Notes: generated by a model from the letters alone, not told the origin. DNA of 64,000 bases from Trematomus loennbergii (GCA_012861695.1 JAAOOA010001170.1:77501-141500); one strand, 5' to 3'; positions 46,204-58,186 are shown, counted from the first letter of the stretch. Translations and numbers: made by a program.

Positions 46204-47572
46204 GCAGACAGGGTGTCCAGCAGGGAGGACAGCTCAGCCATGTGATAGTTATTCTGGTTTAGCACTAGCAGCTTTGTAAATAGTGAGTTGTATTAGAGAT
46301 CATTCAAAGCTACACTGAGGTGATCGGATGGTTTTACAGCAGTGGTCACCAACCAGTCGATCGTGCGGGTAGATCGCGCACCGTTTTAAAAGGTTACAAA
46401 AGAAAAGTAAAAAATAAATAAATATATTTTGTTAAAGTTTTTAGATGTAAGCCTATCGTCCACCACCCCGTTAGCAGGTGCCACTTGATCAACGTGTCTT
46501 TGAGACATTCCCTGTCGCTCCCGAAAATAATAGATTGACTTCAATTGATGCTGCATATTTTTGAACTCACTGCACTTATGGTAGATACCAACTACAACTA
46601 AATGAACATATTTTACCATGATTTAATTGTAATACACGTTTCAACATGATGCCGGAATAACTACATACTGATACCGGTTAGTATAACCATGAATTAATGC
46701 TCTGTCTGCAGACAAGACAGCAGGAGAAAAACCTTTTAAAATGCGTGTTTTCTGAATGGAGATCGGATCTATCAGGCTAAACTAACGTTGTATAATATAT
46801 GCTCCGTCCACACTCATAACAACATGATACAGACACAGATACAACAGCGACTGTATTTGCCATGACACAGACAGTCTGTGGTTTGTACTAGTTTAACTTT
46901 TGTCTAGTTTCTGAACAGATATCAGGAGCTGTGAGCTCTGAGTGCTCACAGCTAACGGCTGATGTTTTGGTTTTCTGATTCAACGTCAGTGACGGCAGGC
47001 TGAGATCCTCACCGCTGATTGGCTACCGCGCTAACACGTATTGAAAGACGTTGCCGTTGACAACAAGGAACACTTCCGGTTTCACGTTAACATCGATTAC
47101 AGCCGTTAAAATGCATTAAATAAAAAGTAATGAAAGAGTGTATGAGGAGAAAAGGCGTGTGGAAGTTATACAATGACCACACAACGTCTAAATCCTCTGT
47201 TATGTGCGATATCGGACATTGGAGAAAGAGGTGGGAGAACGACGTCACCAGCCGCCATTGAAGGAGGAGCGCTGGATCGATAGAGTGGCGAAGTCACGCC
47301 CATCTACTTCCGGTCCATGGGACCTTATTTCGGAAAAATAATGTATTGAAGTCAATGGAGAGAGAAAACGTATCTTTCGATCCCGTTTGAATTGTGCCAT
47401 GAATTACACACATGATGTTTGTCAATCTTAAAAAATAATTTCCATGTCAAAAAAGTCACAGTTTGTCGTAAAACTGTTGAAATATAAGACTATGAAAAAT
47501 ACGTAACTACAAAGACTACAAATCCCAGAGTGATGTCACAATTGTTTTCCTCCACTAAGAGATAGCTAAGAT

Positions 47573-47609
47573 CAGCGCCATATAGATATAATCTATCTAT
47601 ATGGCGCTG
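47573..47609. repeat. Hairpin, 16-bp arms
   Basis: CAGCGCCATATAGATA and TATCTATATGGCGCTG flank TAATC. The related string AGCGCCATATAGA also starts the 4-kb insertion at 33425. Confidence 0.8.
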
Positions 47610-47634
47610 GCTAAGATAAGATAACTTTAACAAG

Positions 47635-47748
47635 ATGCCTGTGTGCTTAGTACCAGGTTGTAATCATACCAGCAATGGGTCTTGCTCGTTCTTTCGCTTC
47701 CCGTCTGATGAAAGGACCAGGAGTGGCTTGATCAAGTTAGCTACCTAG
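47635..47748 (+). CDS. THAP-domain N-terminus, truncated
   Basis: The ATG at 47635 encodes MPVCLVPGCNHTSNGSCSFF, then RFPSDERTRSG, and stops at 47746-47748. The spacing C-x4-C-N followed by F-F-R-F-P and an Arg-rich stretch fits the start of a THAP zinc finger. The end of the domain and the rest of the protein are missing here. It lies inside a transposon and is probably a remnant of its transposase or accessory gene. Confidence 0.55.
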   Translation: MPVCLVPGCNHTSNGSCSFFRFPSDERTRSGLIKLAT

Positions 47749-49000
47749 CTAGTAGCTAGCACGTTAGTTAGCGTTACAGCCTTGTCATTTGTATTAGCCT
47801 TAACATGAAGTAACATTAAGTAACCCAACATGTTAAACAGTAAGAGTAGTAGTCATATTTCTTGAACCCTTTGAAGAGTACTGTCACCGGTGTGATCATT
47901 CTATAATACACAATTTAAGCCCGGGGGAGAAATGCTAACGCTAACGCTAGCGATCTTCTCTACTTCATGCTATCTGCACAATTGGTTGACATTAAACATT
48001 AAAACGACCAGGCAGTTCAGAGAGAATCAAAGGAAGGCAGGCAGGCAGCTTTGCATGACTTTCTTCAGGACGTGTTTCATTGTGGTGATAGTGAGGGAAG
48101 TCAATCGTTTTGTTGACAAGACAGTAGTGACGGCCATCTTGGTGACGTGTGTTGTTCTGTGAGACCAGAGATGTAGTTCATTGAGCGTTTCACACAAACA
48201 AATGTGTTACTTCACAGTTTGACGACACATTTTTTTTTTTTTGACTTGCAAAATTATCTTTTAAATTGACAAACATCATATGTGTAATTCGTGGCACAAT
48301 TCAAACGGGATCGAAAGATAATCTTTCTCTCTCCATTGACTTCAATACATAATTTTTCCGAAATAAGGTCCCATGGAGGTCCACTGGAAGGGGAGGGACT
48401 TCGCCTCTCTATACAGACGGAGGACAACCAGATCTCAAGCACTGCTTCACCCCGCCGCCTCCCCACCACAGCTGTGCTCCTGTACTCTCTGTTTGTTCCA
48501 TTACCGCGCTACTTAATTAAAGTACCCATTTGAACCTTTTGAGAGACTCCATTAGTCTCCTTATTTGAAGCTTCTCTCCTGGACGCGAGAACAACGAACA
48601 GAAATCAACAGCCTCACAGTTAAAATGGCACTTTATGTTTTCTGCTCACTGCAAGATGTTGTTTTTTTCTTTGTTGTTGTTGCTGTCAACAAAATAATGT
48701 ACTCATTCACTCAAACAAATGGAAAATAAGCTACATACATTTACATTTAGGATTGTAATGAAGGAATGAATGAAACTTAAAATGATGTAAATATATATTT
48801 ATCCTTTTTGACATGTTAGTTATGTTGTGTTCTTGGTTTAATCAAATTGGAAGTTGCACCAAATGATTTGATGTAATTCAGATGCAATTAGCCGACATTA
48901 AAGGCCTCTCATAAAAGTACTGTCTGGGCCGTCTTTTTCACTCAATTCTGCAATAGGTAGATCTTGCCTTTCACCATGGCCGAGGTCGGGGATCTTGGGC

Positions 49001-50143
49001 TTAAGGCGAGACACGGCAGGCAAAAACATCGTTTTTCATGCACTGGTCAATTTTGAGATGTTGTGCTATTTTGATTCCATAACATGTTTTCTTTCAGGTT
49101 TTTGGAAGGAAAACGTACAAAATACACATTTAGGTGTTTATTTGACTAAAGTTTGTCTATTTGCGTCTATAGGTTTCTCCTAAATTCACCAAAAGTTAGC
49201 TTTCTAACGTAACATAAAGTACCGCAACCGCTGTTTGGACCATGTCATCACAGGTATCGTTGGAAAGCTCCGTCTCTCCTGCACAATCTCATCGGATCCA
49301 AATATAGTCATTTCCTTTGTATCAGCAACCAATCGTGAAAGTACAAAGGGTCTTAAACCCAAAAACGAAATCTCATTGGCTGGTGTCAATTTCTGACAAC
49401 GTGATTCGTTCAGATGCGTCACGTGGTGTGCTAAAACACTTCCTGGTTCAGCTTTCCGCTGGAAATTTAAATCTCAAAATGGCAAAAGAACACAGATAAA
49501 AACGTTCACAGAGAAGACGACAACAATTGTCACTTGCACGAAGCAAGGTTAGACAAAAAACAAATGATCCCGAACACGAAATACCTTCACTGAGTGTTGA
49601 GGCGCAAGCTGTCATCCAGAGAACAGGAGGGTTTAGGTAGCGCCTCACAGCAATCTTTAAAGGTCGTTTTCTCAAAATGAGTTTTTTCTCCTATTCCGAG
49701 TGAGAAATGTCCACTTCAGTAGCACTTACATACACCAAACCTTCCAGTTATATTCCTATCAATATTCTGAAGGTTTTTACAGAATTACATTTTATACCCA
49801 AAAAAATGGCAAAAATTGATATTTTAGGGCTGTTTATGGAGTGATAAAAAGAGATATCCAAAAGCTCTTCTGTAAAAACTTTAGATTCTAATATGACTAC
49901 AAAATGAAACAAGAATTTTGAACCTGGCTTTATCCAATGTTCAGATTTGTGTTTCTGAAATGTATTAAAATATGCGCATATTTTATGAGATGATGGCTCA
50001 TTTGCATATTTAAACATGCTATTTCATAAAACTTGTAATACAAAAAACAATTGTCTTGATGTAAGTAATTAACTGGAGATATTTCTAGCTGATATCTTTA
50101 AGTAAAAAAAATTACCCTATTCACCTGTAGTGTCTCGCCTTAA
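49001..50143. mobile_element. TTAA-flanked element nested in the hAT (copy C)
   Basis: TTAA-GGCGAGACAC at 49001 and GTGTCTCGCC-TTAA ending at 50143. Counterpart of 27262-28404. Confidence 0.75.
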
Positions 50144-50169
50144 AAAGGTTGGTGACCACTGTTTTACAG

Positions 50170-51107
50170 CATCCTCTGTTAGTGACTGCAGGAGGACATA
50201 TGACTATAACATCTCATATTAGGAAGTGCAGCTGCATTAATTATTTCTTTATCAAATTCAGATACAAAAAACACATCAAATTTCTTTGTTTGAGTTTATA
50301 TCTCACTGTAACTAAAGTGCAAAGTCATCTTCATGGAGCTAATGTACTATCTCTCCTCATATAAATGTAAAAAATGCTCCAAACTTACTGAAACTCTCTC
50401 TAAAACATGTCCAACTAAAACCACCAGACTCAGGGACAGTTTCATCCCACAGGCCATAAGACTATTAAACACCTGAACTTTTGAAACAACATCCATAACA
50501 TTAATCTGGCTGCAATTTAGAAAGTATTGATCTAATATATCATATTCCAATCACTTGTATATAGACTCTTATCCTGTTAAGCCCTGAGCCTGTTTTTCAG
50601 GTCTCAGGCTCGAAAATGACATTCCCAGAACAAATGACTATATCTTCCCTTCTAAAAGGGATAAATGAATAATCTTTTTTCTCAAAGCAATGATAAACCT
50701 GTGAGTTGGATGTAGAACAGTCAGAATCAATATAGATTAAGATGGAAGTAAATTCAGATTGAACATATTAAAAAAATGTAAATGATAGTGTCCGTCCAAA
50801 AATAAACCATTACTTATAGTGAAAACTACCCTTGGATGATGGGTTAGTAGACTAAAAGCTTAAGGAATCCAAACTATAACATATAATAAGTACCCTGTAT
50901 CAAGATTGATGCAAAACAAGTGACATCTGACCTTTTCAGAGAGATTTAGAAAAAAAAAACACCTCTGGGGTCATTTTCCATATCTCTGGCCCCCCTCGGT
51001 CGATTTTGATGATTGACATCTCTTTTGAACCGTTAGAGCCAATAGAATCGAAGGAGAAGTCCTAAATCCACCTACACGTTCCATTGAGGAGTGAGAGTGA
51101 TGCGCAC
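50170..51107 (+). pseudogene. LINE 3' end remnant and flank (copy C)
   Basis: It matches 28431-29371. The C-terminal RLRDSFIPQAIRLLNT-stop motif is at 50426-50476. No other gene is seen up to the LTR. Confidence 0.5.
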
Positions 51108-51979
51108 TGAAGTAAACATATATGATTCTAAACTGTATTGAAGTAAACATGTATTATTTTGAATTGTATTTTAGTGAACATGTATTGTTTGAACTGTTTT
51201 AAGTAATCACATATATAGATATTATATTCTCACTTACAACTCACTGACCCAGAGATCCTGTTACACACACATACAACTCCTTTCTACTAAGCACACACAC
51301 ACATATTCTTTTCAAGGTTCTTTCTGGGCATCATTATATCTGTGCACAATGTTTAATTGTCTGAGAGTAATAGTTTATGTGAAATATTCCATGGGAAAGT
51401 AAGGGAATGGATATCGGTGCAGAGATAAGATTGACTTTGCCCTTGTGGAACTTCAGAATCTCACGTTCTGGTCAGAACTCTGATTCGCTGTATTGGACCC
51501 GACCAGAAGTGAATCCAACCAGTAAAAACACCTGGGGGAGTGAGCAGCTCACACAGCTCCTCCCCACGGACTCTCTAATTCGCTTCGGAGTAAAATGGGA
51601 AGGAAGAAGTCAACCCATATCCGCCCCAAAATATGAATATAAATACTGTTGTTTTTGTATGTAAAATGCTTCTTGTTTGCTGACTCGCTGGTCTAGATTC
51701 CTGTATACCGCATCACAAACCTGAAGTCCGTGCTTCTTGTTTGCTGACTCGCTGGTCTAGATTCCTGTATACCGCATCACAAACCTGAAGTCTGGAGTAC
51801 TCTGTAAAACTTGTATACGTGTTTTGTTTCCTACCAGTAAACTCAGATAATTGTTATAACTTTTGATTCCGGTGTTTTCAATTCCTTTCTTTATTAAATA
51901 GAGATCAGCCTCATCTAACGAACGGCGCGTAGCGGAGGGGGGGGCTATCAGCCACCACCATAGGTGTTCTGCTCCAACA
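51108..51979 (+). repeat. 5' LTR
   Basis: It begins TGAAGTAAAC and ends CTCCAACA. It is 872 bp, longer than the 3' LTR (807 bp) because of a 64-bp tandem duplication (51667-51730 and 51731-51794). Otherwise the two LTRs differ little by eye. Confidence 0.9.
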
Positions 51980-51981
51980 AA

Positions 51982-52002
51982 TGGTGACCTGCCCGACGTG
52001 AT
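51982..52002 (+). promoter_or_regulatory. Primer-binding site, tRNA-Trp type with small insertion
   Basis: It reads TGGTGACC, then TGC, then CCGACGTGAT. Without the three extra bases it matches the complement of the tRNA-Trp 3' end. It starts 2 bases after the 5' LTR, as expected for a primer site. Confidence 0.6.
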
Positions 52003-53800
52003 GAGTGCTTATCTCTAGAAAGGAACACCGACAGCCAGCGGACGGAATTCAGTCCAGGGGGAGGACGCCGAGATACCGTTGACAACTAAGACCATGGCCA
52101 TATACAAAAGGTGAGCAGACACCTGTTTTGACTATCAAAATTCTGTGATTGATTATACTAAAAAATGTAGAGTTGTCAGCGGCATTCTCAGTGTTCTTAG
52201 TCACGGTAGGAAATACAATACATATTCTAGTTGGAATAGTGTGATAGTGCTTAGACTCAGGTAGGGCATTCCTGTAGCTAAGGCACACTTTAAACGAAGA
52301 CTGCAAGTTTGTAAAAAACAGATGGGTTAAAGTCCCCGTAGGTCATGATAAGATTGATTAATACGGTTGGCTTGTAGTGCTTTCATTAAAGGCTGCGGGG
52401 GTGTAAAAAACAGAAGGGTTAAATTCCCCGTAGATCATGATAAGATTGATTAATACGGTTACCCTCGAAGTGCTTTAAATGTATAAAATTGCTGTAATTG
52501 TTATATAGTGGGTGATACAAGAGGAGAGAGACGCGACCAACTAATTATTTGGAACGACCGAATCTCATCACAACTCTTGCTGTGGGGTTAATCAGGCTCA
52601 TTAAACGTGACGATAAAGAGATTTTGTTGACTGGGTTCCGACTCCTTGCCTGAAGCCGCAATCGCCGTAAGGGGGTTGTAGAAGCTTGCTTCAGGAAGTC
52701 ACGCTATCTGTTGAAATATACATCGCACAATAAAAATCTGCCTGACTGTATGGGGATAAAATGTGTGTAAAACTGCAAACATAATTTAAGAACACCACTC
52801 TGTACACAGTACATACATTTTTTAAGTCAAATCTGTGTAATAATTGAGAGAAAACATAGAAGTACAGTGGAGTGGAGGCAAAGTCTGCACCAAACAGAGG
52901 CAGCTCATTCGTGGTCAGCTGCTGCCCTCTGGTGGCGAACAGGGTGTGTAACAATATTTGACAAAAATGTTCCAGTATATTTAAATAAATACAAACGAAC
53001 ACATATCAACATAGTCAGATAATATAAACGAGGTCAATCATTGAAGGAGATTTTGAAAAATTATATAAGCGTTCCAATTTCCGGAAGCTTCCGCGAGCAA
53101 CTGGTCAGGTGCTACCATCTGGTGGTCAATAGGGTGTGGCACAAAACAAACAGACTAATGATAAATTAAGGTTTGGCTCCATCTGCTGGACATATTGTAT
53201 ATTATATTATTTTTAGAATTTCAACGAGAAGAACAACAAATAGGTGTCCCAGTACCAGGGAGTCTACTAGAACAGTGGGGGCAGACAGAGAGATTGATCG
53301 TTAGTGGGATCAAATTGGGGGACCGGAAGAAGGCTGACATTTAATGACTGATATATAAGTAATAATAATATATAACTGACATTTAATAACTGATATACAA
53401 GGCTCGATATTTCTGAAAATGAGAACACCGTTAACGGCATTCTATTTCAGAAAAAGGGGGGATATAGATCAGGCAATATGTATGTGAGATTATTACGTTT
53501 TTAAGAGAAATTGATAAATTTAAAATAATCTAGTTTTGGTTATTTTTTGTTTTGTTTTGTTTGTTGCTTTTAAGAGAAATTGATAAATTTAAAATAATCT
53601 AGTTTTGGTTATTTTTTGTTTTGTTTTGTTTGTTTGTTCCTTTTTTGTTCGGTTTTGTTTTATTTTTGCTTTATTTTTGTTTTTTTTTTTTGTTTTTTCT
53701 GCATAGTCTCTTGTCCACACTCCAGTCTAGTTGGTGGCGGTAATGCACCTACAAGTTGGTTTGCCAACCGCCAATAAACACTAAAGAAGTAGAAGAGATG
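52003..53800 (+). other. Proviral leader and deleted gag-pol region
   Basis: No gag or pol motif is readable. A direct repeat of 58 bp is at 52311-52368 and 52403-52460 (GTTAAAxTCCCCGTAG, GATTGATTAATACGGTT). A second tandem pair of about 67 bp is at 53499-53564 and 53568-53632, followed by T-rich sequence. At 53733-53792 a block (GGTGGCGGTAATGCACC, TTTGCCAACCGCCAATAAA) looks like the end of a short dispersed repeat common in fish. A 103-codon minus-strand frame at 52691-53002 has no recognised domain. Confidence 0.5.
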
Positions 53801-53888
53801 AGTTCAAAACCATATTTCCTGCAACTTAAGGGCTTGGTATGAGACTTCTCCACACAGGGTTCTGACGCCAAAGGGGGACCCGAGAATC

Positions 53889-54060
53889 ACGAGGCCAACA
53901 CAGCAGAGTTCGTCTGGCTGAAAGTCATCAGGCCTAAGTGACTCAACCCCAGGTTTTCCGGCCCCTACCGAGTGACCCAAAGGACCTCCCATGCCGTCCG
54001 CCGAGAAGGAAAGGGAGACAACTGGTACCACTGGAGCCAGTGTGCGGTCGGGAAAACACC
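53889..54060 (+). pseudogene. pol: Retroviral pol remnant: integrase C-terminal domain
   Basis: One frame shows the pattern of the integrase C-terminal GPY/F-type domain: a VWLKV strand, a RFSGPYRV core and a WYHWSQC end. There is an in-frame stop at 53939-53941. Nothing recognisable as reverse transcriptase, RNase H or the integrase core precedes it, so most of pol is deleted. It leads into a minisatellite rather than directly into env. Confidence 0.65.
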
Positions 54061-54111
54061 TGCGAGGACCCTAGACGACATCAGGACAGATCTGGCCCTC
54101 GTCAAGGCAGT

Positions 54112-54440
54112 CGACCCAGGAGGCGCCATCAGCGGACCGGAGGGGAGGATCGGGAGGACATCTCTCCAGCAGTCGACCCAGGAGGCACCATCAGCGGACC
54201 GGAGGATGAGGATCGGGAGGACATCTCTCCAGCATCGACCCGGAAGCCACCATCAGCGGGCCGGAGGAGGAGGATCGGGACATCTCTCCAGCCTCGACCC
54301 GGAAGCCGTCATCAGCGGGCCGGAGGAGGAGGATCGGGACATCTCTCCAGCATCGACCCGGAAGCCGCCATCAGCGGGCCGGAGGAGGAGAATCCAGAAG
54401 ACATCTCTCTAGCAGGCAGCCCAGAAGCCGCCGTCAGCGG
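54112..54440 (+). repeat. GC-rich minisatellite between pol remnant and env
   Basis: About 5.5 units start at 54112, 54174, 54236, 54295 and 54354 (62, 62, 59, 59 bp). The unit reads CGACCC(A/G)G(G/A)A, then CATCAGCGG(A/G)CCGGAGG and CATCTCTCCAGCA. Some frames stay open through it and give a Gly-Pro-Glu-Glu-Asp-rich repeat, but there is no reason to call it coding on its own. Confidence 0.8.
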
Positions 54441-55037
54441 GCTGGGGGGACAAAGACACGGCAAACCAAGACGGCACAGGGAACTCCACTTCCCGCAGAA
54501 ACAGGTTGATATAGCCGGTGTGGAACTTTGTTTTAACAATCCATTTTTTGGAGGAACTTTCAACTTTATTTTTATATTCCCATTTGTTTAAGGGATTTGT
54601 ATTTTTATATTCCCATTTGTTTAAGGGATTTGTATTTTTATATTCCCCCATTTAAGGGATTTGTTTCTTTTTTTTCTACAGAACTATGTGTTAAAGGTTC
54701 CAAGAAATATTGAAGGGTTCTTTTGGGACAGACTACTGACATATGTGGGGACCCACAGTTCCATTAAAAACCTATCGCTTAAAATCAATCACTAACCAAG
54801 TTGGGAGTAACTCCTGTTTTACTTTCCAAATAGGCCCTTTTATCATTACTCAACATCTGGACGAGGGTAGATGTCTATTTAAATACTCCTCGTACTAAAG
54901 AGGGTTTTGGCATATCTGGGTCTCAATCTCCCTCAGGGGGCACGTTTTGTATTCTGGGGAACCAAGGTACGATCGCATTGGCCATTGGTAATATACGGTT
55001 TAAAGATACCAGAAGAATTTGAGCTAACAGCATAATT
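54441..55037. other. Proviral sequence between minisatellite and env, no intact gene
   Basis: At 54567-54665 three copies of a short unit (TTTATATTCCC(A/C)...TTTAAGGGATTTGT) stand in tandem. The rest is short frames only. Confidence 0.5.
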
Positions 55038-57031
55038 ATGTACGGGCACTGGAGAATGGTAGCGGGCCTGGGCCTCCTACTTACCATTATGGTAACGATA
55101 AGTCTGTAAAACTAATGATGTTCTTTCTCCAACTCTCGCCCCAGAGGAAGAGATAGAAAGGACCACCAAGAGGGACTAGAGTAGCGAGCCTTATGTCTCC
55201 AAAAAGAACCTTCACTCTCCAAGAAGGTAGCGACGGAATAGTGGACATAGATTTGTGCGCAATCGCCCCATGTTCCAACTATGACAGATCATACTCAGGT
55301 TTCGCTAAATATGTCTGCCTCACCCCAACAGTATGCAATACTCACACCCGAGGATGTAAATGCGAATCCTGGTCTTATGTACTAGTTAACTCTGGTCCGA
55401 AAGACTGGGGATATACGCCTAAATTCAAATCAGCAAGGATTGTTGCGTCACTAAAACGTAGAATGAAAGTCATTAGAAAGAACCCTATCTCTCCCTGTGC
55501 TAGAGGAAGATGCAACCCTGTCTCAATTATCCTAAGAGGGGTTGAGATCGGCGATGCAGATCTATATATTTTGGCAGCACACGCAGGAAGAAAGTCACCC
55601 CAAGGTCTGTTTAAAATAGTTGTCACTCCGAAACCAGCAGTAACTCGCCCAACTAACGCCGTGATACAATATATGTCCAAAATCATCTGTGGATATAAAT
55701 GTACTAGCGAAGTTGGCGAAATTGAACCACTAGACATAATTCAAATGGCCACGGGTTTTACTGATGATAATCTATGGTTAAAATGGGTTGCTGGGACTGC
55801 TCACGAACAAATGGTAGGTGATTGTTTAGCTTGTGCGACCGCTCGTCCCCACTTGATAACTGACCCAGCTCCTCTCTTCCCTTCAGATATCTGGGGTTAC
55901 AACTGCATGTTAAAACTTACCCAAATGGCTAGCCCATCAAACTGTGCAACCTTAGCCAGCCTTTTCCCACCGATTGATAATGGCACAAAAACAGGACCCT
56001 TTACACCAAGAAAAGGCAGAGGGGGATACACTTGTTTCAAATTAACCAGCGCCTCCCCAAATGTAATCTGGGTAATGTTTCCTCTGACTGGTGCAACAGT
56101 ACTCTAGCAGGTAATATGGTAGGTCATTGGGCCAGGGGTGGGCTTTACTATTATTGTGGCGGCCGACGGTTGTATACCAGAATTCCGGAAGCATCAATAG
56201 GACTTTGTGCAATGACCCGCCTCCATGCCCCTTTGACATTACTAGGTGACAGGTTAATTCCCCTCGATGCGAAACACGTCTCGAACGGTCAGTTAGCTAA
56301 CCGACGGCGAAGACACGTTTTAAACAAAAGGGACGCAGAGGTCAACTTTGACCTTTCCAGTAACTCCCCTACTTACATTGACTCCATAGGAATCCCTCGG
56401 GGGGTCCCTAATGAGTACAAATTAGCTGACCAGATCGCGGCAGGGTTCGAAAATATTCCAATAATTTCAGCTTTTCTTCCCATTACTCCTAACAAAAATG
56501 TAGACAGGATTAACTTTGTACATTACAATGTCCTACGTTTGGCGAACCTCACTAGGGACGCAGTAGAAGGCCTAGCTGAACAGTTGGAGCCTACCTCCCT
56601 TATGGCTATACAGAATAGAATGGCGTTGGATATGCTTCTGGCGGAGAAAGGGGGTGTTTGCGCAATGTTCGGTGATATGTGCTGCATTTATTCCCAATAA
56701 CACGGCGCCTGACGGTTCCGTGACTAAAGCCTTAGAGGGTCTACGTACCCTATCCAAAACCATGCATGAACAATCAGGGATCAACAATCCTATGGAGGAA
56801 TGGATGACAAACATGTTTGGTAAATGGAAAAGTTTAATAATGTCTCTTCTAATTTCTGTAGCTACTTTTATTGCCATTTTGGTGACATGTGGTTGTTGTT
56901 GTGTGCCTTGTATCCGCTCATTGTGTGTTAGACTCATCAGTTCCACCATTGAGGGAAAAGCTGCCCCTTCCCCTTCGTACCAAATGCCCTTGTTGGCTTA
57001 TGCGTCGGAGGGGGAAGAGTACTATGACTGA
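55038..57031 (+). pseudogene. env: Retroviral envelope gene, broken
   Basis: A hydrophobic, signal-peptide-like start at 55038 ends at a stop after 23 codons (55107-55109). The surface subunit follows in another frame from about 55193 to 56107 and holds a C-x-x-C motif at about 55823-55834. A frame change near 56060 leads into the rest of the surface subunit, a basic cleavage-type cluster at about 56301-56335, and the ectodomain of the membrane subunit with a C-x6-C-C motif at 56659-56685. A second frame change directly after that motif leads to the membrane anchor (about 56832-56903), a Cys-rich cytoplasmic start and the stop at 57029-57031. The C-x6-C-C and C-x-x-C pair is typical of gammaretrovirus-like envelopes. 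With at least three breaks it cannot give one full-length protein. Confidence 0.88.
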
Positions 57032-57236
57032 GCCGACAAGGACGAACTTTTTTAGACATATTTTAGTCTCCCTCCACTGTCATAAGAAGTTGTTGTTGTG
57101 GACTGTTCCTAAAGGTTTAAAGTGCTCTAAATCCCAGCTTCTGATGGATTTATATAAATGTTGGGACAGACACAGTAGAAAAGAATGACAGTGGTTATGT
57201 TTCAAATGCTATATGTTGATCTCGTGTGGTGAGATC
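57032..57236. other. Provirus 3' untranslated segment
   Basis: No gene. It connects env to the polypurine tract. Confidence 0.6.
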
Positions 57237-57247
57237 AAAAGAGGGAT
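57237..57247 (+). promoter_or_regulatory. Polypurine tract
   Basis: AAAAGAGGGAT directly before the 3' LTR, the expected place for plus-strand priming. Confidence 0.7.
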
Positions 57248-58054
57248 TGAGTAAACAGATATGATTCTAAACTGTATTGAAGTAAACATGTATTATTTTG
57301 AATTGTATTTTAGTGAACATGTATTGTTTGAACTGTTTTAAGTAATCACATATATAGATATTATATTCTCACTTACAACTCACTGACCCAGAGATCCTGT
57401 TACACACACATACACCTCCTTTCTACTAAGCACACACACACATATTCTTTTCAAGGTTCTTTCTGGGCATCATTATATCTGTGCACAATGTTTAATTGTC
57501 TGAGAGTAATAGTTTATGTGAACTATTCCATGGGAAAATAAGGGAGTGGATATCGGTGCAGAGATAAGATTGACTTTGCCCTTGTGGAACTTCAGAATCT
57601 CACGTTCTGGTCAGAACTCTGATTCGCTGTATTGGACCCGACCAGAAGTGAATCCAACCAGTAAAAACACCTGGGGGAGTGAGCAGCTCACACAGCTCCT
57701 CCCCACGGACTCTCTAATTTGCTTCGGAGTAAAATGGGACGGAAGAAGTTAACACATCTCCGCCCCAAAATATGAATATGAATACTGTTGTTTTTATATG
57801 TAAAATGCTTCTTGTTTGCTGACTCGCTGGTCTAGATTCCTGTATACCGCATCACAAACCTGAAGTCCGGAGTACTCTGTAAAACTTGTATACATGTTTT
57901 GTTTCCTACTAGTAAACTCAGATAATTGTTATAACTTTTGATTCCGGTGTTTTCAATTCCTTTCTTTATTAAATAGAGATCAGCCTCATCTAACGAACGG
58001 CGCGTAGCGGAGGGGGGGGATATCAGCCACCACCATAGGTGTTCTGCTCCAACA
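57248..58054 (+). repeat. 3' LTR
   Basis: It begins TGAGTAAACAG and ends CTCCAACA (807 bp). The flank after it (GCACGCAGTCGAAAGC) equals the flank after the solo LTR in copy B. Confidence 0.92.
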
Positions 58055-58186
58055 GCACGCAGTCGAAAGCTATGTTTCAAACTAAAATCTGAAAATTAAG
58101 TTTATTGCTGATGGATTGTCAGAAATCATTTCAAAGTGACACAGACACATTGGATTAACCTTCAGCAGCGTCTATATCGTTTTAAT

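Larger units (their letters stand above)
47282..48410. mobile_element. THAP-carrying transposon with long inverted ends, copy C only
   Basis: Inverted ends of roughly 115 bp begin AGAGTGGCGAAGTC and end GACTTCGCCTCTCT. The apparent 2-bp target duplication AT is at 47280-47281 and 48411-48412. Copy B has the uninterrupted site (GATCGATACAGAC, AT at 26674-26675). A 2-bp AT duplication together with a THAP exon suits the ISL2EU family; this is an inference. A 16-bp-arm hairpin at 47573-47609 lies inside. Confidence 0.75.
46340..50161. mobile_element. hAT element, copy C, with two nested elements
   Basis: Same ends and the same TTTTACAG duplication (46332-46339 and 50162-50169) as 25729-28422. 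It is longer by about 1.13 kb because of the THAP element at 47282-48410. No hAT transposase frame. Confidence 0.88.
51108..58054 (+). mobile_element. Endogenous retrovirus, provirus with gag-pol deletion
   Basis: Two LTRs, a tRNA-type primer site, an integrase C-terminal remnant, an env region and a polypurine tract occur in proviral order. GCAC is duplicated outside at 51104-51107 and 58055-58058, the 4-bp size known for gammaretrovirus-like elements. The interior is only about 5.3 kb. No gag, protease or reverse transcriptase is recognisable. The env resembles those of fish elements of the ZFERV and salmon swim-bladder sarcoma virus group by its cysteine motif and anchor region. The coding parts are broken in several places. 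Confidence 0.88.

Noticed and set aside
52691..53002. 103-codon minus-strand frame inside the provirus
   Set aside because: No recognisable domain, opposite to proviral genes, AT-rich; not enough to call a gene.
53938..54591. 217-codon frame across the minisatellite upstream of env
   Set aside because: The frame is open because of the repeat; parallel frames are also open and it does not match the integrase remnant's frame.
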